35,726 bases of DNA, from assembly GCA_012799695.1 (NCBI GenBank), contig JAAZKT010000086.1, positions 1 to 35,726 on the forward strand, read 5' to 3'. Each line of letters starts with the position of its first letter. The stretch's first letter is position 1. Positions 6,147 through 14,547 of this stretch are shown here, piece by piece. A model generated the notes under the pieces. The model had not been told where the DNA came from, searched no databases, and worked only from the letters and a program-made list of their open reading frames with translations. Both the position numbers and the translations under genes were made by a program. This stretch comes from Clostridiaceae bacterium (GTDB lineage: Bacteria; Bacillota; Clostridia; Saccharofermentanales; DTU023).

Positions 6147-8652
6147 CGGTGATTTTCTCATCTCGGTAGCGTCTTCGTCCGGTTTTTGCCCCGGTGTTCG
6201 CCGCGCGATCGACATGGCGAACGACTTCATGAAGAAGGCGAGCGGCCGTCCTGTTGTCATGCTGGGAGCGATTGTCCATAACGAACACGTTATTGCCGAT
6301 TTTAATCGAAGAGGCGTCTCCATCGTCGACCGTGTGGAAGAGGTACCGCACAATGCGCTCGTTATCATTCGTGCGCACGGCGTGGCACCGGAAGTTGAAG
6401 CGGAATTGATACGAAAAGGGTGCGAGTTGATGGACGGGACATGTCCTTTTGTCAAGAATGTTCAACGGCTTGCGGCGGAAGCGGCTACGAGGGGTGACGG
6501 TATTGTGATCACGGGCGCGACGAATCATCCTGAAGTGATCGGGGTGATCGGTTATGCATCTCCTGAAAAACCGGTACTCATCGAGACGCTTCACGAGGCT
6601 GAGCAAGCGGAGTTTAATGACAGACCGTGGGTTTTGGTCTCTCAAACGACGTTTTCCGCTGAAAAATGGAATCATATATGCGAATATTTGAAAAATAAAA
6701 TTGATAATCTTACGATATTTGATACAATATGTAACACGACTGCCCAAAGGCAGTCTGACGCGAGGGTGCTCGCAGCATCATCCGATGTCATGCTCGTGCT
6801 CGGCAGCGAGACGAGCTCCAACACGGCAAAGCTTGTGGAGGTATGTCGGCAGGGGTGTTCCGCGACGCATCTGATAAGCGTACCGGGTCAAGTTGACGAA
6901 GTGACTTCGAAGTATACGACAAGACCCGTGAGGATCGGTGTTACGACCGGTGCCTCAACACCAGACGAGATGATCAGGGAGGTTATCAAAAGAATGATGA
7001 CAAATGAAGGCCTGACGAAACCGGAAGAACAGCCGGAAGTCAATTCGGAAAAAGTGATGGAAGCAGAAGTGGAGGCAGCGGTAGAGCAAGTCGCTGACGT
7101 CGTTACTGAAGAAGTTGTTGAAGAAGTGACAAAAGCTGTCGATGGAGAAGTCGCAGAAGAGTCAAAAGAAGTAACGAAAGAGAGCGCCGCACCCGAGCCC
7201 AACGCTGATATCAGCTTTGAAGAGTTTATCGACAACATTCCCGAGCTTCAACCGAAGACCATCGTGAGCGGCAGAGTCGTACGCTATGACGAAGAGTATG
7301 TGTACGTTGACGTGAGGGACAAGTCAGAGGGCAAAATCCCGATCCGAGAGATGGACAATAATCCTGAGTTCGATTTGGATGAAGCGGTCAAATGCCATCG
7401 CGAAATCGATGTGTACATCCGCAGCATCCGCTCATCGGCCGATGCAGGCAAGGAAATTTTGCTATCCATCGCGTACGTCGATACGTTGAGGCAGAAAGAA
7501 TTCGTTAAACAGGCATACGAAGAGAAAACTCCCGTACCGGTAAAGGTGATCAATGTCGTAGGAGACGGCGTGATCGCTTCATACGGAAGAGTTGAGATTT
7601 ATATCCATCGCACGCAGTTGGAACTGTCAGTCGTCGATGATCTTGAGCCTTATCGCGATCAAATGTTTGACGTGCTCATTACTCAATTCGATGACAGACG
7701 TCGCCGCATGCGCGTATCGGGTTCGCGCCGTTCACTGCTTGAGCGCGAGCGCAGGGCACACGCCAAGGAGATTTGGTCGACGATTGAACCGGGAAGCGAA
7801 TTCACGGGTATTGTCCGCAATCTGACGAATTTTGGCGCTTTTGTTGATATCGGCGGCGTAGACGGACTCGTCCATGTCAGCGAGATCTCATGGCAACGCA
7901 TTCGCCACCCGTCCGAGGTGTTATCTGTCGGCGACAAGATCGACGTCTTCGTATTGGACTTCGATCGTGCCAAGAAACGCATCTCGCTCGGCTATAGGCG
8001 AAAGGAAGAAGATCCGTACGCCAACATCGAAGAACGATTCCCGGTGGGGACGATTGTGCGCGGTGTTGTCGTAAGAATGTTCCCGTTCGGAGCATTCATC
8101 AATATCGCTCCCGGCGTCGATGCGCTCTGCCACATTTCGCAGATCTCCACGTATCACCTAAATAAGCCGGGCGACGTTCTTGCGACGGGGATGGAAGTCG
8201 ATGCGCGTGTCGTCGAAGTATCGGATGAGGCGCGCCGCATCAGCATCAGCATCCGCGATGTCGAGCCGATCAATCCGGCTCCCGATTCGGAGATCGTACT
8301 CCGACAGGAAGAACAGCAACAACAGCGTCAGCAGCGTGAAGCGCGTCGTCGCGGCAAGCGTCGTCGCGGAGAAGATGGTGACGGATTGCCGACGAGCTAC
8401 GTCGATAAGCAAGCGCGTTCCGCGATCGGTGATATGGCGGAGATTACAACGGTCACGAAGGCCGGTTCGGAACTGCTTGATTCGTTGAAAGATGCTTCAG
8501 AAGATAAAGCGGACGCCAAAGAGATCGGTGAACCTGTCGCTGTTGAGCTTGCCGAGGTTGAACCTGCGGAAGTCGCGCTGAAAGTGACGGACGATTCTGA
8601 CGACGAAGCCAAGAAGACAGCGGTCGCCCTTGAAGACATGGGTGCCGAATAA
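6124..8652 (+). CDS. ispH-rpsA: Fused IspH (HMBPP reductase) and ribosomal protein S1
   Basis: The 842-residue protein has two parts. Residues 1-295 are IspH, the last MEP-pathway enzyme, which reduces HMBPP to IPP and DMAPP with a 4Fe-4S cluster. The cluster cysteines are C22 (GFCPGV), C107 (GTCPF) and C203 (ICNTT), with H52, H85 and H135 at the substrate site. An acidic linker (300-362) leads to four S1 RNA-binding repeats at about 378-450, 465-535 (degenerate), 554-624 and 640-711, then a basic RRRGKRRRG patch (741-749) and an acidic tail. This fusion is known in Clostridia. The ATG at 6124 lies seven bases after GAGG and overlaps plsC by 23 bases. It closes the operon. Confidence 0.96.
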   Translation: MLCPFANNGDFLISVASSSGFCPGVRRAIDMANDFMKKASGRPVVMLGAIVHNEHVIADFNRRGVSIVDRVEEVPHNALVIIRAHGVAPEVEAELIRKGCELMDGTCPFVKNVQRLAAEAATRGDGIVITGATNHPEVIGVIGYASPEKPVLIETLHEAEQAEFNDRPWVLVSQTTFSAEKWNHICEYLKNKIDNLTIFDTICNTTAQRQSDARVLAASSDVMLVLGSETSSNTAKLVEVCRQGCSATHLISVPGQVDEVTSKYTTRPVRIGVTTGASTPDEMIREVIKRMMTNEGLTKPEEQPEVNSEKVMEAEVEAAVEQVADVVTEEVVEEVTKAVDGEVAEESKEVTKESAAPEPNADISFEEFIDNIPELQPKTIVSGRVVRYDEEYVYVDVRDKSEGKIPIREMDNNPEFDLDEAVKCHREIDVYIRSIRSSADAGKEILLSIAYVDTLRQKEFVKQAYEEKTPVPVKVINVVGDGVIASYGRVEIYIHRTQLELSVVDDLEPYRDQMFDVLITQFDDRRRRMRVSGSRRSLLERERRAHAKEIWSTIEPGSEFTGIVRNLTNFGAFVDIGGVDGLVHVSEISWQRIRHPSEVLSVGDKIDVFVLDFDRAKKRISLGYRRKEEDPYANIEERFPVGTIVRGVVVRMFPFGAFINIAPGVDALCHISQISTYHLNKPGDVLATGMEVDARVVEVSDEARRISISIRDVEPINPAPDSEIVLRQEEQQQQRQQREARRRGKRRRGEDGDGLPTSYVDKQARSAIGDMAEITTVTKAGSELLDSLKDASEDKADAKEIGEPVAVELAEVEPAEVALKVTDDSDDEAKKTAVALEDMGAE

Positions 8653-8684
8653 CTCGCATCACAATCAGTGCACTGAAATCATTG

Positions 8685-8716
8685 AATGGATGGCGAGGTT
8701 TCTTGCCATCCATTTT
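8685..8716 (+). terminator. Rho-independent terminator after ispH-rpsA
   Basis: Bases 8685-8697 pair with 8702-8714 in a 13-bp stem (one G-U pair) around a four-base GTTT loop, followed by TTTT. It lies 32 bases after the stop and ends the scpA to rpsA operon. The A-rich bases after it could give weak function in the other direction too. Confidence 0.85.
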
Positions 8717-8860
8717 AAAATGCTCTGAATGAAGAGTTCACCGCGTCCGGTGCATTCGGATCGGTTTTGAATCTCGATGTCGCACGTCGGAGGAATGGAA
8801 GGTCAGTATTCGATCCTTGTGTAAAAGGTAAGGGGAGAGAGTATCGGAACGGAGAACGAT

Positions 8861-9973
8861 GTGATCATCATTAAGGGAAAATACAACGAGGCGAAAGTAT
8901 TTACGAAGGATTTGGAAAAGACGGCACGCGACCAGATACAGACGCTGTGCGATCAGCCGTTTGTGCAGGGGAGCAAGATCCGTATCATGCCTGATGTCCA
9001 TGCGGGTGCGGGGTGTACGATCGGGACGACCATGACGATCGACGACAAAGTTGTCCCCAATCTCGTCGGTGTCGACATCGGTTGCGGCATGGAGACGATC
9101 AGGCTCCTCAGCGACGATCTTGATTTCAAAGAGTTCGATCAGCTCGTGAGGCGTCAGATTCCATCCGGTTTTTCGATCAGACGAAAACCACACCGTTATC
9201 TGCAATCGATCAATCTGAAAAAACTCCGTTGTCGTGAAAGCGGGAAAAACGACAAGGCGCTTCGCATGGACCGCGCGGAGCTGTCGCTCGGCACTCTAGG
9301 CGGCGGAAACCATTTTATCGAGATCAACCGCGACGAACGCGACAGGCTCTACCTCGTCGTGCATTCCGGTTCGCGCAATCTCGGACTTCAAGTCGCGCTC
9401 TATTATCAGCGAAGAGCGTCGGCATTGCACCCGTATCTCCCGCGGGACCTCGCTTATTTAGACGGTCGATGGTTCGATGACTACCTGCACGATATGCAGT
9501 TGATCCAGCAATTTGCCGTATTGAACAGAAAAGCCATCGTCGACGAGCTCGTTCAAGGGATGAGCTTTCGCTACGATCTCGATTTTACGACGATCCACAA
9601 CTATATCGATCTCGACAGAATGATTCTGCGCAAAGGGGCGATCTCGGCACTCAAAGGCGAGCGAGTCTTGATCCCGCTCAACATGCGCGACGGTTCGCTT
9701 ATCTGCGAAGGGCTCGGCAATTGCGATTGGAATTACTCGGCGCCGCACGGCGCGGGGCGCGTCATGTCGCGAACGGAGGCGAGAAAAAAGTTGTCATTGA
9801 AGACGTTGCATGAGATGATGCGCGATGTCTACACGACATCGATCAATCGCGAAACGCTCGACGAGAGCCCTGAAGCGTACAAGCCGGCTTCCGAGCTTAT
9901 CGACGAGATAGGCGATACTGTCAAGCTCATCCACCGGCTACGACCTGTATACAATTTCAAAGCGCGCGATTAG
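8861..9973 (+). CDS. rtcB: RtcB family tRNA/RNA-splicing ligase
   Basis: RtcB joins RNA ends carrying 2',3'-cyclic phosphate or 3'-phosphate to 5'-hydroxyl ends through a GMP-histidine intermediate with Mn2+. The 370-residue protein shows all main motifs: MPDVHAGAGCTIG (about residues 44-56), VGVDIGCGM with the metal Cys (about 70-78), GTLGGGNHFIEI (about 145-156), HSGSRNLG (about 168-175) and SAPHGAGR with the guanylylated His near residue 296. It is shorter than E. coli RtcB (408 residues), as in other compact RtcB proteins. The start is GTG with GGAG about six bases upstream. No archease, RtcA or RtcR gene is nearby. Its likely role is repair of cleaved tRNA or rRNA rather than intron splicing; this is inferred. 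Confidence 0.93.
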   Translation: MIIIKGKYNEAKVFTKDLEKTARDQIQTLCDQPFVQGSKIRIMPDVHAGAGCTIGTTMTIDDKVVPNLVGVDIGCGMETIRLLSDDLDFKEFDQLVRRQIPSGFSIRRKPHRYLQSINLKKLRCRESGKNDKALRMDRAELSLGTLGGGNHFIEINRDERDRLYLVVHSGSRNLGLQVALYYQRRASALHPYLPRDLAYLDGRWFDDYLHDMQLIQQFAVLNRKAIVDELVQGMSFRYDLDFTTIHNYIDLDRMILRKGAISALKGERVLIPLNMRDGSLICEGLGNCDWNYSAPHGAGRVMSRTEARKKLSLKTLHEMMRDVYTTSINRETLDESPEAYKPASELIDEIGDTVKLIHRLRPVYNFKARD

Positions 9974-9974
9974 T

Positions 9975-11867
9975 TCAATCCGCCAACCTACGTAAAGCCT
10001 CGCGGTAGATCACGGCGCCGGCGAGGAGTGAGTCAACCGACATCCATTCATTTGCTTGGTGCGGAACATCGGGGTCGCCCGGGAAGGCGGGTCCAAAGCC
10101 GCAAATGTTGGGCAGTGAACGCGCATACGTTCCGCCACCGATGGCGAGCGCCTCGCCGGAAAGACCGGTCGCCTCGTTGTAAACATTCATGAGTGTGCTG
10201 ATCAGATGCGAATCTTTCGGCAGATGGAGCGGCTCCACCACCGAGATCCATTCGGCTTTGACATCAAATGCGTCGGCATTATTGCGCAAACGCTCCTTAG
10301 CGGCATCGACATCGAATGACACGGGGTAGCGGATGTTAATCGTTACTCGCGCTTCGATCTCATCGATGTGAAGGAGTCCGGCATTGACCGTCGTATCGCC
10401 TGTCTCGTCGGAGTAAGCGAGCCCGAGCGATTGACCGTCAAGTTCCTGACCTATAAGAGCGCGGTAAGCCGTGACGAATCTGTCCGTCAAGCCTTTTTCC
10501 GACAGCTCGCGATCAAGTTCCTCCATGGCGCGGGATATGGCGTTTACTCCCAAATGAGGTGTGCTCGCATGCGCACTGACACCTTTATACGTTCTCGGTT
10601 CATTTTCTTCTTTAAGTGTCACTTCGACATCTGAAGGTACCATGTTGACGGCAGCGCCACCTCGTGCCGAGGAGATCGCGTCGCTCACACCGCGTTTTTG
10701 CGACAGCGCAATGGAGGCAATCCCTTTTTCCGCGTAGATGGCGGGGAACTGCGCGTCGGGCGTAAAGCCGGCGACGGGAAGTTCCTCGACATCGCGGTAA
10801 TGTTTCATGCACGCCATACCTTTCTCTTCGTTGAGTCCGACGATGAGACGGATACGCCGTTTTGGCGAAAAATCGGCATCATCTTTCAGCGCTTTCATGG
10901 CGTAAAGTGTCGCGAGACAAGGTCCTTTATTGTCGTTGACGCCGCGCGCCGTTACCTTGTCACCTTCGATCAGGAGCTTAAATGGATCACTCTCCCATCC
11001 GCTCCCGGCGGGTACGACGTCAAGGTGACAGACTGCAGCGACCATTTCATTACCTTTACCCATCTCGACGTACCCGGCGACGTTGCCGAGGTTAACCGTT
11101 TTAAACCCCATACCGCTTGCCATATCGAGAAAGACCTCCAGCACGCGCTTCGTTTCGCGACCGAAAGGCGCGCTATCTTCGGGTGTTCCATCAACGCTGG
11201 GGACGGCGCAAAGTCGGCGCAAGTCATCTAAAAACTGTTCGCGATCTCCGGAAAACTCCTGCGCAAGAGCGGAAATACGCTCTTTGTCGGGACGATCGCC
11301 CGACTCGTCGTCCTCATTCGCGGGAATATCGCCCATCGGTGTAAGCATGACGAGCTCATCGGACTCCTTGTCTTCTTTTTCGCTCTCGGGATCATCCTCG
11401 GTCGCGATTGACGTGAAGTCATACCCCTCCTTGTCAATGCAGTCGGGATGGAAGTGGCAGTAGAGCCCCACATAGAGCGCAAGTTCATCGGCAGGCAGTC
11501 CGCAGATTACACAGAGTCCGGGGTCGACCTCGAGAGCTTTAAGTTTGTCGGTGAAAAGCTCGAGAAAGGTCTCCATCTGTTTTGCCGTACCTGAGAAAGC
11601 CGTATCTTTTGCGCGGATCGCAATGAAATTGTCGGTCATCTCATAGTCGACAAGCTTGAGCGGGAAACGCGTCTGTTCGAGCCAAGTTGTGAGTTCAATT
11701 AAATCCTCAGGTGCGATACCGGCGATCGAAGTAAAAAATGAAGTGAGCACATCATCCGTTTTTGCCGTAATACAGTAATCGTGGAATTTACCGAATACGT
11801 ATTCATCCTCATTGGCGACGTGCCAATTCTGACTTGCTGCGAATTTAAGTAGCGTGTTCGAAATCAT
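9975..11867 (-). CDS. PepV-like M20 dipeptidase with an N-terminal Cys/His-rich domain
   Basis: Residues 205-630 are a dinuclear-zinc M20 dipeptidase of the PepV type. Expected ligands are visible: H281 (CHLDVVPAG), D312 (GVNDNKGP), the E347-E348 pair (LNEEKG), D371 (FTPDAQ) and H603 (PHQANEW), and SAHASTPH lies in the lid domain. It should cut short peptides in the cytosol. Residues 1-155 are not part of PepV (normally about 470 residues) and are unrecognised. They contain C119-x2-C122 and C137-H138-x-H140-x2-C143, a probable zinc knuckle, followed by an acidic linker (157-195). The start has TTGGAGG six bases before ATG. Its stop is one base from the rtcB stop on the opposite strand. Confidence 0.88.
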   Translation of the reverse strand: MISNTLLKFAASQNWHVANEDEYVFGKFHDYCITAKTDDVLTSFFTSIAGIAPEDLIELTTWLEQTRFPLKLVDYEMTDNFIAIRAKDTAFSGTAKQMETFLELFTDKLKALEVDPGLCVICGLPADELALYVGLYCHFHPDCIDKEGYDFTSIATEDDPESEKEDKESDELVMLTPMGDIPANEDDESGDRPDKERISALAQEFSGDREQFLDDLRRLCAVPSVDGTPEDSAPFGRETKRVLEVFLDMASGMGFKTVNLGNVAGYVEMGKGNEMVAAVCHLDVVPAGSGWESDPFKLLIEGDKVTARGVNDNKGPCLATLYAMKALKDDADFSPKRRIRLIVGLNEEKGMACMKHYRDVEELPVAGFTPDAQFPAIYAEKGIASIALSQKRGVSDAISSARGGAAVNMVPSDVEVTLKEENEPRTYKGVSAHASTPHLGVNAISRAMEELDRELSEKGLTDRFVTAYRALIGQELDGQSLGLAYSDETGDTTVNAGLLHIDEIEARVTINIRYPVSFDVDAAKERLRNNADAFDVKAEWISVVEPLHLPKDSHLISTLMNVYNEATGLSGEALAIGGGTYARSLPNICGFGPAFPGDPDVPHQANEWMSVDSLLAGAVIYREALRRLAD

Positions 11868-11986
11868 ATATAACCTCCAAGGCTAACATTGACGATACAA
11901 GCCTGCCGCTATCCCGTCCGAGAAAGCGTGGGCCTGCCAAATCAAATATTATTCTACTACATCACGCTTCCTTTTGACGTGACCGG

Positions 11987-12015
11987 TTGCCGTGACTTGA
12001 CAACTGTGCTATCAT
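11987..12015 (+). promoter_or_regulatory. Promoter of rpsB
   Basis: A -35 TTGCCG (11987-11992) and a -10 TATCAT (12010-12015) are separated by 17 bases, and TG one base before the -10 makes it an extended element. Predicted transcription starts near 12022. This leaves an 80-base leader containing the hairpin 12052-12066 ahead of the AGGAGG site for rpsB. Confidence 0.6.
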
Positions 12016-12051
12016 CTTCGAGGAAAACACACGGGAGAAGCTCTTCTGTTG

Positions 12052-12066
12052 CCCTTAAGGTAAGGG
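12052..12066 (+). promoter_or_regulatory. Small hairpin in the rpsB leader
   Basis: CCCTTA at 12052-12057 pairs with TAAGGG at 12061-12066 around a three-base loop. A weaker AGAA/TTCT pairing lies just upstream (12036-12047). Many bacteria control rpsB-tsf through S2 binding to the leader, so these may form part of such a site. That is inferred from position only. Confidence 0.35.
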
Positions 12067-12100
12067 TTGGAGCGTCCCGGAGGCAAAAACAGGAGGTATT

Positions 12101-12853
12101 ATGTCTGTCGTTTCCATGAAACAATTACTTGAGGGTGGCGTACATTTCGGTCACCAAACACGCCGTTGGAACCCGAAAATGGCTCCCTATATCTTTACGG
12201 AGCGCAACGGCATCTACATCATCGATCTGCAGAAGACGATGCGCAAAATTGAGACCGCCTATCGGTTCATCAATGAGATTTCCGCCAGAGGCGGAACGGT
12301 TCTTTTCGTCGGCACGAAGAAGCAGGCCCAAGACGCTATTCGCGAAGAAGCTGAACGTTGCGGCATGTTTTATGTCAACAACCGCTGGCTCGGCGGTACC
12401 TTGACGAACTTCCAGACGATCAGCAAGCGTATTGAAAGGCTCCACGAGCTTCGCGAGATGGAGGCGAGCAATGCTTGGGCGAATCTCCCGAAGAAAGAGA
12501 TCGCTTCGCTTCGCCTCGAACTTGAAAAGCTCGAGAAGAACTTGGGCGGGATCGCCGGCATGAAGCATCTGCCGTCATGTGTTTTTATCGTCGACACGAA
12601 CAAAGAACACATCGCCGTGGCGGAAGCGAGGAGATTGCGTATCCCGATCGTCGCCATCGTCGACACGAACTGCGACCCCGAAGAAGTCGATTTCGTGATT
12701 CCGGGCAATGACGACGCCATCCGCGCCATCAAGCTGATCACGGGGGCGATGGCAAATGCCGTTATTGAGGGTCGCGAGGGCTACGAGGTTCAGCAGCTTG
12801 ATCCGGAGTCAGACTCTGAAGCCGAAGAAGACACTGAACCGTTTGAATTTTAA
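12101..12853 (+). CDS. rpsB: 30S ribosomal protein S2
   Basis: S2 is a late-assembling protein of the small subunit, placed between head and body and needed for S1 binding. The 250-residue product shows the family signatures: [22 protein letters not shown] at residues 5-26, IIDLQKT at 43-49, [11 protein letters not shown] at about 67-77, [10 protein letters not shown] and [12 protein letters not shown]. The C-terminus is a strongly acidic tail of about 20 residues. The start ATG follows AGGAGG at six bases. It is the first gene of the rpsB to ispG block and has its own promoter at 11987. The 84-base gap to tsf may hold a second promoter. Confidence 0.98.
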   Translation: MSVVSMKQLLEGGVHFGHQTRRWNPKMAPYIFTERNGIYIIDLQKTMRKIETAYRFINEISARGGTVLFVGTKKQAQDAIREEAERCGMFYVNNRWLGGTLTNFQTISKRIERLHELREMEASNAWANLPKKEIASLRLELEKLEKNLGGIAGMKHLPSCVFIVDTNKEHIAVAEARRLRIPIVAIVDTNCDPEEVDFVIPGNDDAIRAIKLITGAMANAVIEGREGYEVQQLDPESDSEAEEDTEPFEF

Positions 12854-12864
12854 TGTGATGTAGT

Positions 12865-12892
12865 TTGAATAACCGGGATACATTGAGATAAT
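12865..12892 (+). promoter_or_regulatory. Possible internal promoter for tsf
   Basis: TTGAAT (12865-12870) and GATAAT (12887-12892) are separated by 16 bases in the rpsB-tsf gap. Both are moderate matches to the sigma-A consensus. A separate start would let EF-Ts be made independently of S2. Confidence 0.35.
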
Positions 12893-12937
12893 TAGACAAA
12901 GATTTTTACTCCGAAGAGTCGGAACAGGAGGAATACT

Positions 12938-13588
12938 ATGAAAGTAACCGCACAAATGGTTAAAGAGTTGAGAGAAATGACGGGCGCCGGCATGATGGAC
13001 TGCAAAAAGGCGCTCACCGCATCGGAGGGTGACGTCGAGGGCGCGATTAAGTGGTTGCGCCAGCACGATCTGGCGACTGCCGAGAAGAAAGCCGGCCGTA
13101 TCGCCGCCGAGGGAATCGTCGATTCCTACATTCACGAGGGCGGTCGCATCGGTGTTTTGATTGAGGTCAACATCGAGACGGACTTCGCAGCGAAGAATAA
13201 GGAATTCAAAGAACTCGTTTATGAGCTCGCTATGCAGGTCGCCGCGATGAACCCGCAATACGTCACGCGTGACGAAGTGCCGGAAGAAGTGGTCGAGCGC
13301 GAGCGCGAAATCGCGAGGGTACAGGCGATCAAGTCCGGTAAGCCCGAGCACATCGTCGAGAGAATTGTTGACGGGCGACTCGAGAAGTTCTTCGAGGAAG
13401 CTTGCCTGATGGAGCAGTCCTATATTCGCGACGATAACAAGACATGCGAGCAGCTCGTCAAGGAGTTTATCGGAAAAATCGGCGAGAACATCAAGGTGCG
13501 CCGCTTCGTTCGCTACGAGATGGGAGAGGGTCTGGAGAAGCGTAATGAGTGCTTTGCCGATGAAGTCGCCGCACAGCTCGGCAAGTAA
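12938..13588 (+). CDS. tsf: Elongation factor Ts
   Basis: EF-Ts releases GDP from EF-Tu so that it can be reloaded with GTP. The 216-residue protein carries the N-terminal UBA-like domain with the family signature LREMTGAGMMDCKKAL at residues 10-25. It then has IEVNIETDFAAKN at about 67-79, the second signature that contacts EF-Tu. It is short compared with the E. coli form (283 residues) and resembles the compact, single-subdomain versions such as that of Thermus. The ATG at 12938 has AGGAGG upstream. The gene is followed by a strong terminator, so pyrH must be read from readthrough or its own promoter. Confidence 0.97.
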   Translation: MKVTAQMVKELREMTGAGMMDCKKALTASEGDVEGAIKWLRQHDLATAEKKAGRIAAEGIVDSYIHEGGRIGVLIEVNIETDFAAKNKEFKELVYELAMQVAAMNPQYVTRDEVPEEVVEREREIARVQAIKSGKPEHIVERIVDGRLEKFFEEACLMEQSYIRDDNKTCEQLVKEFIGKIGENIKVRRFVRYEMGEGLEKRNECFADEVAAQLGK

Positions 13589-13607
13589 GTAATCGCTTGA
13601 CATCATG

Positions 13608-13636
13608 GAGAGGGCACGGGTGCCCTCTCTTTTTTT
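13608..13636 (+). terminator. Rho-independent terminator after tsf
   Basis: GAGAGGGCA (13608-13616) pairs with TGCCCTCTC (13621-13629) around a CGGG loop, followed by seven T residues (13630-13636). It is a textbook strong terminator 20 bases after the tsf stop. It separates rpsB-tsf from pyrH onward. Confidence 0.93.
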
Positions 13637-13761
13637 AGTAAAACGGGCGAATCGTATAAGAATTTAGTAGAATGAAACCAAATAGAGAGATTAATCAATG
13701 ATCGGAGGTAGTGTCTGTACGTAAATCTCGACGCGAGAGGTGCGACAGGTGCGCAGCAAAG

Positions 13762-14460
13762 ATGAAATACCGTCGCTTATTACTGAAAATATCGGGCGAA
13801 TCACTTGCCGGAGATTCAAAGAGGGGCATTGACTCTTCACTGGTCGATGAGTACGCGTCGATTGTCGCACGACTCGTAGACAAAGGTCACGAGGTCGGTA
13901 TCGTCATCGGCGGGGGCAACTTCTGGCGCGGACGGACAAGCGGTGACATGGATCGCGCCGCGGCTGATCGGATCGGCATGCTCGCGACCGTCATGAATTC
14001 CATCGCCATGACGGATGGTTTGACGAGGTTGGGATATAGGGTTCACTTGATGACGGCGGTACCGATGCCGACCGTCGGCGATCCCATCGATGCGCTCAAG
14101 GCGAAAAGATATCTCAAGGAAGGCTGTGTCGTCGTTTTTGCCGGCGGAACGGGCAATCCCTTTTTCTCGACCGATTCAGCGGCGGCTCTTCGCGCTGCGG
14201 AGATCGATGCCGATATCATCTTGAAGGCGACGCTCGTCGACGGAGTATACGACAAAGATCCGAACACACATAGCGATGCGATCATGTTCAAAGAGCTCAC
14301 ATTTGATGAAGTGCTTGAGCGACGCCTTGGCGTGATGGACGCTACGGCGGCCGCGCTCTGCCGCGACTACAAGCAAAAGGTTGTTGTTTTCAATATTGCC
14401 GATCTTGAGAACATCATCAAAGTCGCCTCAGGCGAACCGATCGGGACACTCGTTCGCTAA
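13762..14460 (+). CDS. pyrH: Uridylate (UMP) kinase
   Basis: PyrH phosphorylates UMP to UDP and is a hexamer of the amino-acid-kinase fold. The core reads YRRLLLKISGESLAG at the N-terminus, IVIGGGNFWRG (about residues 48-58), the tandem Met and Asp motif MAMTDGL region, and VVFAGGTGNPFFSTDSAAALRA (about 128-149), all typical. The start is uncertain. ATG 13762 gives 232 residues and fits the conserved start of the family. A GTG at 13711 would add 17 residues but sits only two bases after a strong GGAGG (13704-13708). No clear promoter was found between the tsf terminator and this gene. Confidence 0.95.
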   Translation: MKYRRLLLKISGESLAGDSKRGIDSSLVDEYASIVARLVDKGHEVGIVIGGGNFWRGRTSGDMDRAAADRIGMLATVMNSIAMTDGLTRLGYRVHLMTAVPMPTVGDPIDALKAKRYLKEGCVVVFAGGTGNPFFSTDSAAALRAAEIDADIILKATLVDGVYDKDPNTHSDAIMFKELTFDEVLERRLGVMDATAAALCRDYKQKVVVFNIADLENIIKVASGEPIGTLVR

Positions 14461-14547
14461 GGTTCGAATTGCCTATTTGTTAAGATGTTGACAGCCGAAT
14501 TTTACCGGCATTGAGATGAAGTCTGAATCACTAGGAGGTACGTAAAT

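Noticed and set aside
10698-11231. 177-residue open frame on the plus strand inside the dipeptidase gene
   Set aside because: Antisense shadow of the M20 catalytic region, with no family features.
11997-12002. Perfect TTGACA upstream of rpsB
   Set aside because: No -10 lies 16-18 bases downstream. The better pair is TTGCCG at 11987 with TATCAT at 12010.
12809-13606. 265-residue open frame on the minus strand opposite tsf
   Set aside because: It mirrors the codon structure of tsf, has no binding site or recognised motif, and tsf is certain.
14488-14493. Perfect TTGACA upstream of frr
   Set aside because: The bases 16-18 downstream give no acceptable -10, so an frr promoter is not supported.
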